This document shows, in pieces, positions 8,091-16,039 of a stretch of DNA of 30,005 bases; the first letter of the stretch is position 1, and every line of letters begins with the position of its first letter. The stretch comes from JAKPPT01 sp964630305 (GTDB lineage Bacteria; Spirochaetota; Spirochaetia; Treponematales; UBA12059), in contig CAZVTR010000032.1 in assembly GCA_964630305.1 (NCBI GenBank), forward strand, positions 1 through 30,005, in the 5' to 3' direction. A model generated the notes under the pieces. The model ran no database searches. It saw only the letters and a list, made by a program, of their open reading frames with translations, and had not been told where the DNA came from. Made by a program: the position numbers and the translations under genes.

Positions 8091-8854
8091 AAGAGCGGTT
8101 ACTGAAGCGGGTGTTCGTGCCATATATGCTCCTAGTGCAACAAATACAGCGGCGGATACTTGCGCCCTGCAAGCTGCTAGTGCAGCGCATACTGATACCG
8201 CGCATGCTGGTGCCAGGTTTGCTGCTCTTGCTCATTGCTTCGTGCACACTCGATCTCGGTGAAGAAGCCGGCAAAGATTTAGCCGACTCAATACCTGACA
8301 CTGTTATTTACAATTTTTCCCGGACAGTTTATGAAAAAGGAATGAAGCGTTTTGAATTTTCGGCACAAAAAGGCGAGAACTTTGAAAAGCTTCAGGCAAT
8401 CCGCCTCACTGCAATAAAATTTTATGAATATGAACCCGGCAGCGAGAAACTTATCGCAAAAGGTTCTGCGGATTTTGGTATTTTTTACCTGAATACAGAA
8501 AGTGCAGAATTGAGCGGCAATGTTCAATACAGCAACAGTAAAGAAGACATTGCAGTGCAAACAGGCTACCTCTATTGGGACGGACAGGAACGGACGCTGC
8601 AGAGCCGGCTTGATATTCTTACAACACTAAAACAAAAGAAGTCCACGCTTTCAGGCGCTGGCTTTCATGCCGATGCTAAAACCCGTTCGTTTTGGTTCGA
8701 TGACTATGTGAGCGGCTCATACCTTGGTGACAGCGATGAAGGCTCATCAACTATAACTAGTACTGCACCAGCCGCGACCACAACAACAGATGCTGGTGCA
8801 ACGAACGCTGCAGGCGCGACACCCGGTACAGGATTAACGGAGACACAGCCATGA
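8087..8854 (+). CDS. lptC: LptC-like LPS-export lipoprotein
   Basis: Envelope protein expected to bridge the inner-membrane LptBFG exporter and LptA. A hydrophobic stretch ending in a lipobox (LLLLIASC, Cys at about residue 53) marks a lipoprotein signal. The mature part has the LptC-type beta-strand pattern (YNFSRTVYEKGMKRFEFSAQ... GNVQYSN). The GTG at 8087 overlaps the pyrG stop (GTGA). That gives an unusually long basic and hydrophobic leader with an internal repeat around LLVQ, so a later GTG at 8183 or ATG at 8204 may be the real start. The last 40 or so residues are a Thr/Ala/Gly/Ser-rich tail. The assignment rests on the lipobox, fold pattern and position before lptA and lptB. Confidence 0.8.
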   Translation: MKERLLKRVFVPYMLLVQQIQRRILAPCKLLVQRILIPRMLVPGLLLLLIASCTLDLGEEAGKDLADSIPDTVIYNFSRTVYEKGMKRFEFSAQKGENFEKLQAIRLTAIKFYEYEPGSEKLIAKGSADFGIFYLNTESAELSGNVQYSNSKEDIAVQTGYLYWDGQERTLQSRLDILTTLKQKKSTLSGAGFHADAKTRSFWFDDYVSGSYLGDSDEGSSTITSTAPAATTTTDAGATNAAGATPGTGLTETQP

Positions 8855-9678
8855 AACTTCGGCTCGTGGTATGTATAGCCATATTCATAGCAGCAGTTAT
8901 CCCTGCACTTTGTGCCGATTCATTTACCTTTTCCGGAGCATCGATGAGCGGCAGTATGGCAAAAGGCAAAGAACGCACGGTGCTCCAGGGAAACGCAAAG
9001 GTGATTTCTGGTTCCGTTACAATTACCGCGCAAAAAATAGAGCTCTATGGCACCGATTTTAGGTATGCAAACTGCACCGGCGGAGTGGTAATCATCGATA
9101 CTGAAAAAGGGATAAAGCTTACAACCGAAAACCTATTTTATGACAGAATCGATAAGTTTGCCCGGCTCACCGGACCTTCTGTAATGGAAGATTCCACAAA
9201 CAATGTTGTCGTAAAAGGCAACTACATAGAAAACGATGATAAAAACCAGATAGTCATTATAAAAATAAATGCCCGTATCCTGCGCAAAGATTTAGCCTGC
9301 CGTGCTCAATTTGTACTCTATAACCGCGCAACAAAATATCTTGAGCTTACCGGCTCACCGGTTGTTGTGCGCAAGGGTGATGAATATAGAGCCGATAAAA
9401 TCTCTGTAAACCTTGATACCGAGGATATCGTACTCGAAGGCTATGTGCAGGGTGTCATTCAGCAAACAACGATTCCAGGAGATAAACCACCAAATCAAGC
9501 TCCTGAGCAAAACAACAGCCAGACACCTGACACCACCACAAACAGCGCTGCGCCTTCAGAACAAACCACATCCAGCATGATAACTCCAGGTACCAGCACA
9601 GTGACACTTGCAGTTACAGCGCAAGCGCCCACCCTATCTGTACCTGCTTACATTACAGGAAAGAGCATTGTCATATGA
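8851..9678 (+). CDS. lptA: LptA-like periplasmic LPS-transport protein (OstA domain)
   Basis: 275 aa with a cleavable signal peptide (hydrophobic core to residue 20, likely cut near ALCA-D). The body has OstA/LptA repeating beta-strand features such as VLQGNAKVISGSVTITAQKIELYG and a second copy-like block (RADKISVNLDTEDIVLEGYVQG), as in the periplasmic bridge that passes lipopolysaccharide to the outer membrane. Residues 207-265 form a Pro/Gln/Thr/Asn-rich low-complexity tail, so the protein is longer than the typical 170-200 aa. The start overlaps the lptC stop (ATGA) and lptB follows by another ATGA overlap, so the three are translationally coupled. Whether this organism makes LPS cannot be judged here; some spirochaetes keep these genes without it. 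Confidence 0.85.
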   Translation: MKLRLVVCIAIFIAAVIPALCADSFTFSGASMSGSMAKGKERTVLQGNAKVISGSVTITAQKIELYGTDFRYANCTGGVVIIDTEKGIKLTTENLFYDRIDKFARLTGPSVMEDSTNNVVVKGNYIENDDKNQIVIIKINARILRKDLACRAQFVLYNRATKYLELTGSPVVVRKGDEYRADKISVNLDTEDIVLEGYVQGVIQQTTIPGDKPPNQAPEQNNSQTPDTTTNSAAPSEQTTSSMITPGTSTVTLAVTAQAPTLSVPAYITGKSIVI

Positions 9679-10571
9679 ATACCATGTTTCAGAACATTTT
9701 TTCTAAATTAAAAAAAACTGTCTCTCATAAAAACGCTGACAATCAAAACAGCAATACCCAAGAAACTGTGTCGATTCTGGAAAATGACACACAGAATGAT
9801 ACTCACTATGACAATAATCCGCCCCATGCCATTACCGATAATGAAGAGCATGTTCTTGAATGCAGGAATCTCGTAAAACGGTTTGGCCGAAAAGTAGCTG
9901 TCCGCGGTGTAAACATTGCTATGAAGACCAGCCAGATTACCGGTCTTCTAGGACCAAACGGCGCCGGTAAAACTACTATCTTTTATATGATCGTTGGCTT
10001 TATTCAGCCCAATGGCGGCGGCGTGTACCTCGATCATCACCTCTTATCGGCGCTCCCCATGCACAAGCGCGCACTGCTTGGCATTGCCTACCTTCCGCAG
10101 GAGCCGTCTGTATTCCGCAAGCTGACCGTAGAACAAAATATTTGGGCTATTCTGGAAACGCGCGGCGATCTGACAAAAGCGCAGAAAAAACAAGAGCTCG
10201 AGAACCTCATTAATGAATTTGGTATTCACAAAATACGCAAACAGTTTGCATATACGCTCTCAGGCGGTGAGCGCCGAAGGACCGAAATTGCGCGGGCGCT
10301 GGCTATTAAGCCCAAGTTTTTATTGCTTGATGAACCGTTTGCCGGAATCGATCCAATAGCGGTCCATGAAATTAAAGAAATTGTGAAACAGCTCAAAAAC
10401 AAGGGGATCGGGGTTCTCATTACCGATCACAATGTTCGTGACACTCTCGAAATCACCGATGAAGCGCATATTATCCATCAGGGAGAAGTACTCATCTCCG
10501 GCCCCCGCGAAAAGATCCTCGAAAGCGACCTTGCCCGCGAAATATACCTTGGAGAAAATTTTAGGTTATAA
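9675..10571 (+). CDS. lptB: LPS export ABC transporter ATP-binding protein
   Basis: ATPase that powers LPS extraction from the inner membrane with LptF/LptG (not in this window). Walker A GPNGAGKT (93-100), Q-loop in PQEPSVF, signature LSGGERRR (195-202), Walker B FLLLDEPFAGIDP (215 on), and the H-loop TDHNVRDTLEI, which with AHIIHQGEVL is characteristic of LptB. At 298 aa it exceeds the usual 240 because of a 57-residue polar N-terminal extension rich in Asn, Asp, Gln and Thr (9675-9845). The conserved domain begins at LECRNLVKRFG; no ATG lies close to that point, so the extension is probably translated. Last gene of the pyrG cluster; no clear terminator is visible in the 74 bp before the convergent receptor gene. 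Confidence 0.93.
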   Translation: MNTMFQNIFSKLKKTVSHKNADNQNSNTQETVSILENDTQNDTHYDNNPPHAITDNEEHVLECRNLVKRFGRKVAVRGVNIAMKTSQITGLLGPNGAGKTTIFYMIVGFIQPNGGGVYLDHHLLSALPMHKRALLGIAYLPQEPSVFRKLTVEQNIWAILETRGDLTKAQKKQELENLINEFGIHKIRKQFAYTLSGGERRRTEIARALAIKPKFLLLDEPFAGIDPIAVHEIKEIVKQLKNKGIGVLITDHNVRDTLEITDEAHIIHQGEVLISGPREKILESDLAREIYLGENFRL

Positions 10572-10645
10572 AAAACACTCTTCGTTACAAAAGCTATCGT
10601 AATACTAATTCCAGCAAGTAAAACGTATTGTATCACGCTCAGTCC

Positions 10646-12322
10646 TTAAACATCATCACATTTAAACGATGAAACGATAGCTGACAATTTATTTGACGCA
10701 GCACTATTATCATCAGCTATTATATTCATTGTATTTGTCACTTCAACAATATCTTTCGTATTACTGTTGATAGTGTCAATCTGTGATGATAATTTTTTAT
10801 TTGATTCAGTTATAGCATTGATGTCTTTAAGAATTTCATTAATACCAACCCGCATTTCGCCGGTACTATTTCGTACTTCAACTGTTACATTCTGCATAAT
10901 TTTTAACGACTCTAGCACTTGCTGATTACCCATATTCTGTTCTTCCATTGCATGCTGGATTTCAAGGAGCAGATTTTTTACTTTATCAACCTGGCCTTGG
11001 ATATCTCCAAAGGCTAATCCGGCATCTGATGACGTTTGAACTACCATATCGACGGTCTCTTTTATTTGCTGCAGATTACCTGCTATTTCTTTTGATTGCT
11101 GCGCAGCATGTTCTGCTAGTTTTCGTATTTCTTCTGCTACCACTGTAAAACCGCGTCCTGCATCGCCAGCATGTGCTGCTTCAATTGCTGCGTTCATAGC
11201 TAGGAGATTTGTTTGGTTTGCAATAGACTGAATAATCATATTTGCTTCGACAAGGTGATCCGAATGCGTTTGAGCTAACTGAGCACTTTGCACAACCTGT
11301 TCAACTCGTTCACGTCCTACACGTGCCGCATCAAGCAGCACAGAAAATTGTTCTCCAGCGTTAACCAGGTTTTTGGTGATACCAGCAACATTCCCTACCA
11401 TTTCTTCTATGGAAGCAGAAGATTCGGTAACATTTGTCGCCTGCGTTTCAATTAATTTCGCAAATGATTCAATACTATGAACTATTTCCTCAACAGCAGA
11501 TGAAGTGTTATCAATGATAGTATTTTGATTGCTCATCATCCCATGTATTTCTACTATACTACTAGAAATAAAATCGGTTGCCTGCTTGAGCACTTTACTT
11601 TGTTCCTGGAGTTTTTGCCCTAATCCTTTTACTGATTCCGCTGCTTTTGACGCCTCTATCATTGTATCATTGAGACTCTTAAGAAACTCATTGAAGTGAT
11701 GAGATAGTTTCCCAATCTCATCTTTGCTCAATACAGGAAGCCTTTGTGTCAAATCGCCATTACCGCAAGCAATAGCATTAAGTGCATTTGTTACTTTTAT
11801 AACTGGTTTTGTTATAATCCCTGTAAAAAAGCCTGAAATAATAATTATGAGTAATGTAATACTCGTAAAAATGATAAGTGACCAAATAAACACTGACTTT
11901 CTGAGAGCACTTATTTCCATTTCTTGTGTCTTAATTGCTTTATCAATATCGTCAAGATAGTTACCAGTACCAATTACCCAATTAAATGTTGTATTGAGTA
12001 AACTATACCCTCGTTTTCGTTCAGGCACATCTGAGCCAAGCCTTGGATAATAATAATCTGTATATCCGCCACCAGGCTCTTTCCCCGCTTTTAGTATTGC
12101 TTCTATTAACTTAAACCCCTTAGCATCAACATCATTAATTCGATTACGGCCAATATTTTCTGGTTTTGAACCGTGGAAAACATTTATACCTTCCGCAGTA
12201 TCACCCCAAAAATAACCTTCTTTACCATACCGTAAAGAGTTCATAAGTGTTTGAGCCACAAGATATGCTTGATCTGTTGTTAACACACCTTCGTCTCTCA
12301 ATTTTCCTATTGCGTTGAGCAT
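10646..12322 (-). CDS. Methyl-accepting chemotaxis protein, uninterrupted part
   Basis: Chemoreceptor that would relay ligand signals to CheA/CheW. The open part from ATG 12322 encodes 558 aa: most of a single-Cache sensor domain (YGKEGYFWGDTAEGINVFHG...), a second membrane helix (about residues 145-167), a HAMP segment, and a long coiled-coil signalling domain with the conserved hairpin tip (QTNLLAMNAAIEAAHAG, GRGFTVVAEEIRKLAEH). It lacks the first membrane helix, because the natural 5' end (12511-12323, in the same frame) contains two TAG codons. ATG 12322 has no Shine-Dalgarno, so it is an unlikely genuine start. This is either a recent pseudogene, a readthrough gene, or a gene with sequence errors. 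Confidence 0.85.
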   Translation of the reverse strand: MLNAIGKLRDEGVLTTDQAYLVAQTLMNSLRYGKEGYFWGDTAEGINVFHGSKPENIGRNRINDVDAKGFKLIEAILKAGKEPGGGYTDYYYPRLGSDVPERKRGYSLLNTTFNWVIGTGNYLDDIDKAIKTQEMEISALRKSVFIWSLIIFTSITLLIIIISGFFTGIITKPVIKVTNALNAIACGNGDLTQRLPVLSKDEIGKLSHHFNEFLKSLNDTMIEASKAAESVKGLGQKLQEQSKVLKQATDFISSSIVEIHGMMSNQNTIIDNTSSAVEEIVHSIESFAKLIETQATNVTESSASIEEMVGNVAGITKNLVNAGEQFSVLLDAARVGRERVEQVVQSAQLAQTHSDHLVEANMIIQSIANQTNLLAMNAAIEAAHAGDAGRGFTVVAEEIRKLAEHAAQQSKEIAGNLQQIKETVDMVVQTSSDAGLAFGDIQGQVDKVKNLLLEIQHAMEEQNMGNQQVLESLKIMQNVTVEVRNSTGEMRVGINEILKDINAITESNKKLSSQIDTINSNTKDIVEVTNTMNIIADDNSAASNKLSAIVSSFKCDDV

Positions 12323-12511
12323 CGAATTAGCTTGTTCAGTCTGCTAGCGTATTTCTTCATCATATTTTTCTAAGAGGGTTTTTTGCAATTGCTACAGAAT
12401 ATTACCGCTCAGCTGATTAGTTGAAATTAAGAACAGCTCTCCAGTACTCAAACCAACCAAAATGACTGCAATTGATACAAACAGCATGAGTTTATAAGAA
12501 AGTCTTTTCAT
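12323..12511 (-). pseudogene. Natural 5' end of the chemoreceptor, with two in-frame TAG codons
   Basis: In the same frame as the receptor, ATG 12511 has an excellent ribosome site (AAGGTGG, 6 nt away). It encodes a typical receptor N-terminus: a basic start, then a membrane helix (LMLFVSIAVILVGLS) and the beginning of the Cache helix (LLEKYDEEIR). TAG replaces codon 40 (12394-12392) and codon 56 (12346-12344), both followed by a CAA or CAG codon. No other disruption occurs in the 621 codons. TAG is used as the ordinary stop of neighbouring genes (for example at 16027-16029 and 26151-26153), so the codon is not reassigned genome-wide. Confidence 0.8.
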
Positions 12512-12542
12512 ACTATCCACCTTACATTTAGTGCTTGTTTTA

Positions 12543-12570
12543 AGTATAAAAAAAAGTATTAAAAATGCAA
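12543..12570 (-). promoter_or_regulatory. Chemoreceptor promoter candidate
   Basis: On the minus strand TTGCAT (12570-12565), a 16-nt spacer, TATACT (12548-12543), about 30 nt before the ATG at 12511. It lies back to back with the tRNA-Val promoter. No sigma-28 type motif was seen. Confidence 0.4.
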
Positions 12571-12574
12571 ATAA

Positions 12575-12604
12575 TTGACAATCAAAGCCATCGATTGTTA
12601 TTAT
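12575..12604 (+). promoter_or_regulatory. tRNA-Val promoter
   Basis: TTGACA (12575-12580), an 18-nt spacer, TATTAT (12599-12604), ending 21 nt before the mature tRNA. A consensus -35 and near-consensus -10, as expected for a stable RNA gene. Confidence 0.65.
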
Positions 12605-12625
12605 GAACTCAGTCAGTATGTTTTC

Positions 12626-12697
12626 GGGCGATTAACTCAGCGGGAGAGTGCTACCTTCACACGGTAGAAGTCACTGGTTCAATCCCAGTATCGCCCA
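12626..12697 (+). tRNA. tRNA-Val (anticodon CAC)
   Basis: A 72-nt cloverleaf: acceptor GGGCGAT pairing with ATCGCCC plus discriminator A; D-stem ACTC/GAGT; anticodon stem CTACC/GGTAG with loop TTCACAC (anticodon CAC, reading GUG); T-stem ACTGG/CCAGT with loop TTCAATC. CCA is not encoded and must be added by nucleotidyltransferase. Confidence 0.95.
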
Positions 12698-12788
12698 TGA
12701 TTAGCCTCTAAGCTGGCACCAGAACGGTATATCTATTGATTGACCAGCAGTGCTTTGTGGTATACCATAGAAATAAATGCTTAGGCGA

Positions 12789-12817
12789 TTGAAAGACTAT
12801 CGGTTTATGCCGATACT
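12789..12817 (+). promoter_or_regulatory. Promoter of the Cys-rich protein to amidohydrolase operon
   Basis: TTGAAA (12789-12794), a 17-nt spacer, GATACT (12812-12817), about 48 nt before the ATG at 12866. Between them a small hairpin (CCAGA-TAT-TCTGG) sits just before the AGAGGAG ribosome site. The rest of 12698-12788 shows nothing definite. Confidence 0.45.
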
Positions 12818-12865
12818 GTGTATACCAAATCCAGCCAGCCAGATATTCTGGCCAGAGGAGTTTTT

Positions 12866-13168
12866 ATGAAAAAAAGCACAGATGCACAGACAAAAATCTA
12901 CTGTGCTAATTGCGTACACTGCAAACTCGTTCCAAAACCAGCTGGTGAAGGTTCTTATATGCTCAGAGTCCGCTGTTCTGCTGGAAAGTGGAAAAAACCC
13001 TCAGGCGAAGAAAAGCTATATAAATATTGCACTGTTGCTCAGCGCAATATCGATTACTGCGAAGCGTATGACCCAATGGGTGATGTTAATGAATTTATAC
13101 ACGACTTACAGGCTACCTTGCCTGCTGTTGATGAAATCTATCAAATAGCCAAAGGTGAACATCAATGA
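12866..13168 (+). CDS. Small cysteine-rich protein, function unknown
   Basis: 100 aa starting at ATG 12866 with AGAGGAG 6 nt upstream (a longer frame from 12818 lacks a ribosome site). Cysteines are arranged as CANCVHC near the N-terminus, RCSAGKW in the middle, then KYCTVAQRN and DYCEAYDP, six in all. This suggests a structural zinc or iron-sulfur site. The C-terminal third is a helical acidic segment (FIHDLQATLPAVDEIYQ). No named family was recognised. It is the first gene of an operon; its stop overlaps the lipoprotein start (ATGA). Confidence 0.75.
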   Translation: MKKSTDAQTKIYCANCVHCKLVPKPAGEGSYMLRVRCSAGKWKKPSGEEKLYKYCTVAQRNIDYCEAYDPMGDVNEFIHDLQATLPAVDEIYQIAKGEHQ

Positions 13169-13566
13169 AGAAACTGCTTCCTGTTTTTGCGATTGCTGCT
13201 TTAGTGCTGGCTCTTGCCGGTTGTGCATCAGTGCCGCTTCCGGCCGATATCGATACAATGGATGCTTCTGTAATTATACAGCGCGCACAAGAACGAGCTG
13301 ATAAAAATGACTGGAAAGGCGCGGAACAGCTTTATACATACTGCCAGAATAAATTTACAGATGATATTTATATTGTGACTGTTTGCAGATATGAAATTGC
13401 TTTTTGCGCCTATAAAATGGGGCAATACGATAGAGCTAGAACCTTGATAACCGCGCTTATTGCAGATTATGAAAAGAGTCCTGGAACCGGAATGCCTCCG
13501 CACATTCTCAAGCTAGCAAAATTGCTCTTAGAAACTCTGGATAAAAAAACCGGAAAGGCTAAGTAA
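13165..13566 (+). CDS. Small TPR-like lipoprotein
   Basis: 133 aa with a classical lipoprotein signal (MKKLLPVFAIAALVLALAGC, lipidated Cys at residue 20). The mature part is all helical with TPR-like pairs: ADKNDWKGAEQLYTYCQNKF and CAYKMGQYDRARTLITALIADY, resembling a minimal tetratricopeptide adaptor. It probably acts in the periplasm or at the envelope. Coupled to its neighbours by an ATGA overlap upstream and a TAATA overlap downstream. The function is not assigned. Confidence 0.75.
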   Translation: MKKLLPVFAIAALVLALAGCASVPLPADIDTMDASVIIQRAQERADKNDWKGAEQLYTYCQNKFTDDIYIVTVCRYEIAFCAYKMGQYDRARTLITALIADYEKSPGTGMPPHILKLAKLLLETLDKKTGKAK

Positions 13567-14699
13567 TACCAACGGACAACGACATTCTGATAAGTATCTC
13601 TGCACTGGATCACTACTTTCATGAAGACCCTGCAGAGCTAGTTTTTATACTGTATCCTCATGACATTATACACATCAGTAAAGCATATAGCAATGTGCAA
13701 TTCCCGGCATTGCCATATGCCGATGCAATAACCGAGTACAATAATGAGCATATAAGGTTTATTACAGCAGATTCAGGGACAAAACCAGCCCATGAGCAAA
13801 GTGCATTGACATACAGTAAAAGCAATAAAACCTTTTATGCGCATAATAGTATATACAGAGCACTCCATGATACTGTTCTGCATCCTAATTCTGACAACGC
13901 TGATGCTCTCCTCTTTGAAGCAGCAGTGCTGACATCGAGATATGGCTATGACACTGCCGAAACAGAAAAGCGGCTCACTGCCGCGTTCAGACGATCACAC
14001 ATCGCAGGAAAACATGCTTCTTTCACTACCAGCATTTCTCCAGAACTTCCGCTGCTCTATTACCGCGATTTGCTTGTGCTAATGCTAACTGGAGCGTATC
14101 CAGAAAAAGGCTTTGCATTCCTAAAACGATGCGGCTTTATCGCTCAGCATTGGCCCGAGCTCGATGCAATCACCGAGACCACACACTCTAAAGATTTCCA
14201 TCCGGAAGGTGATCTCTGGCAGCATACTATGGAAACATTTTCTCACCGCAAATCTCGAGATTTCTCACTTTCATTAGCGCTTCTTTTACATGATATTGGG
14301 AAACCGCGAGCCGATTCCCATGCGGGAAATAGATTTTATGCGCACGCGGAAATTGGTAGCTCAATCGCAAAGCAATTTCTTACACGGCTTGGATTCGATC
14401 AGCAGCTTATCAATAAAGTTGTTTTCCTCATTCGCTACCACATGCTTCCTTACGGTCTCCCCAGTCTGCCATTTTCGCGCATCGAAGAACAGCTTTCTTC
14501 ACCGTATTTCCCTTACCTCCTCGAGCTCTTCCGCTGTGATGAGCTCTCGACATTTAAGGGGCCTGAATTGTACTATGAAGCCTGCGCACGATACAAAGAA
14601 TGGTGCCGTTTAAGCAAAAATCCTTACCGCACCATCGACAACCGTAAAGCTGACGGTCGAGGGAAAAATAAAAGCTCTCTGAAAGGATATCGATCATGA
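13566..14699 (+). CDS. HD-domain protein related to tRNA nucleotidyltransferase C-terminus, apparent ATA start
   Basis: Metal-dependent phosphohydrolase-type HD protein. The core shows HPEGDLWQHT, LLHDIGKPR (the HD pair), FYAHAEIGS and RYHMLP, laid out as in the HD region of CCA-adding enzymes and poly(A) polymerases. However, the N-terminal third has no nucleotidyltransferase G-[GS] or DxD motif, so it is not a polymerase. The frame is open and protein-like from 13566, yet its first conventional start is GTG 13695 with no ribosome site. GGAAAGG at 13552-13558 sits 7 nt before ATA (13566-13568), which overlaps the preceding stop as TAATA; elsewhere in this window (3255) a coupled pair has TAATG. 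A 377-aa product from the ATA is therefore preferred (334 aa from the GTG). Its stop overlaps the amidohydrolase start. Confidence 0.75.
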   Translation: MPTDNDILISISALDHYFHEDPAELVFILYPHDIIHISKAYSNVQFPALPYADAITEYNNEHIRFITADSGTKPAHEQSALTYSKSNKTFYAHNSIYRALHDTVLHPNSDNADALLFEAAVLTSRYGYDTAETEKRLTAAFRRSHIAGKHASFTTSISPELPLLYYRDLLVLMLTGAYPEKGFAFLKRCGFIAQHWPELDAITETTHSKDFHPEGDLWQHTMETFSHRKSRDFSLSLALLLHDIGKPRADSHAGNRFYAHAEIGSSIAKQFLTRLGFDQQLINKVVFLIRYHMLPYGLPSLPFSRIEEQLSSPYFPYLLELFRCDELSTFKGPELYYEACARYKEWCRLSKNPYRTIDNRKADGRGKNKSSLKGYRS

Positions 14700-16029
14700 A
14701 AACATCATTACTTCCATACACCGCTGAGTTTACTGAACGAGCGATTGAGCATCGCAGGAATTTACATCGGATACCAGAATATGGGCTTGATCTTCCAAAA
14801 ACAAATGCTTACATCAGCAGGGTGCTTGCGTCGTGCGGATTAGCTCCAAAGCAATGTGGTAAGGGCATTATCGCTGATGTAGGCACTGCGGGTCCGCTCA
14901 TTGCAATCAGAGCTGATACTGATGCTCTCCCTATAATAGAAACAACCGAGCTTCCTTTTGCAAGCACACACCCGGGAGCAATGCATGCCTGCGGCCATGA
15001 TGCGNNNNNNNNNNNNNNNNNNNNNNNNNNNNNNNNNNNNNNNNNNNNNNNNNNNNNNNNNNNNNNNNNNNNNNNNNNNNNNNNNNNNNNNNNNNNNNNN
15101 NNNNGCTTCCTTTTGCAAGCACACACCCGGGAGCAATGCATGCCTGCGGCCATGATGCGCACGCCGGTGTTCTTCTTGCACTCGCTGAACTCATAGCAGT
15201 TCATAAACCGGAAGTAATGCGAATCCGATTTATTTTTCAGCCTGGCGAAGAAGGATATTTTGGTGCATGCACCATGATAGATAACGGATGCCTCGAGGGA
15301 GTATCGGCAATCACAGGACTCCATGTTGGGGATTTATCAGAAGAACTTAAGCCAGGCCAGGCAGGGCTCATGCCCGGCGCAATGATGGCTTTGAGCGATA
15401 ACTTTGAAGGCATCTTTATTGGTAAGGGCGGACACGGATCGGCTCCGCATCATACGCTCGATCCTATTCCTGTGCTTGCAGAATACATCCAAGCAGCGTA
15501 TGCATGGAGGAGCAGAGCCCTCGATCAGCGTATGCCCTGTACGCTCAGTATATGCTCTATTCATGCAGGGACGGCTCATAACATTATTCCCGGGCAAGCC
15601 GAGTTTCGCGGCACCTTCAGAACACTTTCACAAGCAGTAAAAGAAAAAGGTAAAACAGAATTAACCTTACTTGCTGAGCATATTGCACAGGCGCATGGCA
15701 TATCAGTCAAATTTTCCTGGATCGACGGTTATCCTCCGCTCTACAACGATCCAGAAGCATCGAACCTTGCACTCACTTCAGCACAGGAAGCGTTAGGAAA
15801 CGACATCATAGTTCCTCTTACAATACCCTGTATGGGCGGAGAAGATTTTGCATATTACCTTGCTCACGTTCCCGGGTGTTTCTGGTTTATCAACACACAA
15901 AATCCAGAAAAAAGCATAACGGCTCCTAACCATAACAGCGCATTCAAAGTCGATGAGTCTCTCCTATCCCGCGCAATGAGTCTCCTCATTGTAACGGCTG
16001 AAGCCTTTGCAGAACACTATAAGCAGTAG
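14696..16029 (+). CDS. M20 family amidohydrolase / N-acyl-amino-acid hydrolase, split by a false gap
   Basis: Zinc aminoacylase or carboxypeptidase of the M20D type (indole-acetyl-amino-acid, hippurate or N-acetyl-diaminopimelate hydrolase group), cytosolic. Motifs: HACGHDAHAG (metal ligands C99, H101), QPGEEG (catalytic and ligand Glu), GLHVG, the dimerisation-domain GKGGHGSAPHH, and MGGEDFAYY near the C-terminus. The 100-N run at 15005-15104 is flanked by identical 55-bp copies (14950-15004 and 15105-15159). Joining 15004 directly to 15160 restores the frame (309 + 870 nt) to a normal 392-aa enzyme. The start overlaps the HD gene stop (ATGA). The exact acyl-amino-acid substrate is unknown. 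Confidence 0.92.
15005..15104. other. Assembly gap (100 N), almost certainly of zero length
   Basis: Exactly 100 N, a scaffolder default. The 55 bases on each side are identical, as expected for two de Bruijn contigs that share a terminal k-mer. The gap plus one copy of the repeat should be removed. Confidence 0.9.
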
Positions 16030-16039
16030 AGCTGCATTA

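Noticed and set aside
10646..12511. Genome-wide reassignment of TAG
   Set aside because: TAG ends the amidohydrolase, EamA, clpP and other genes here at the expected places.
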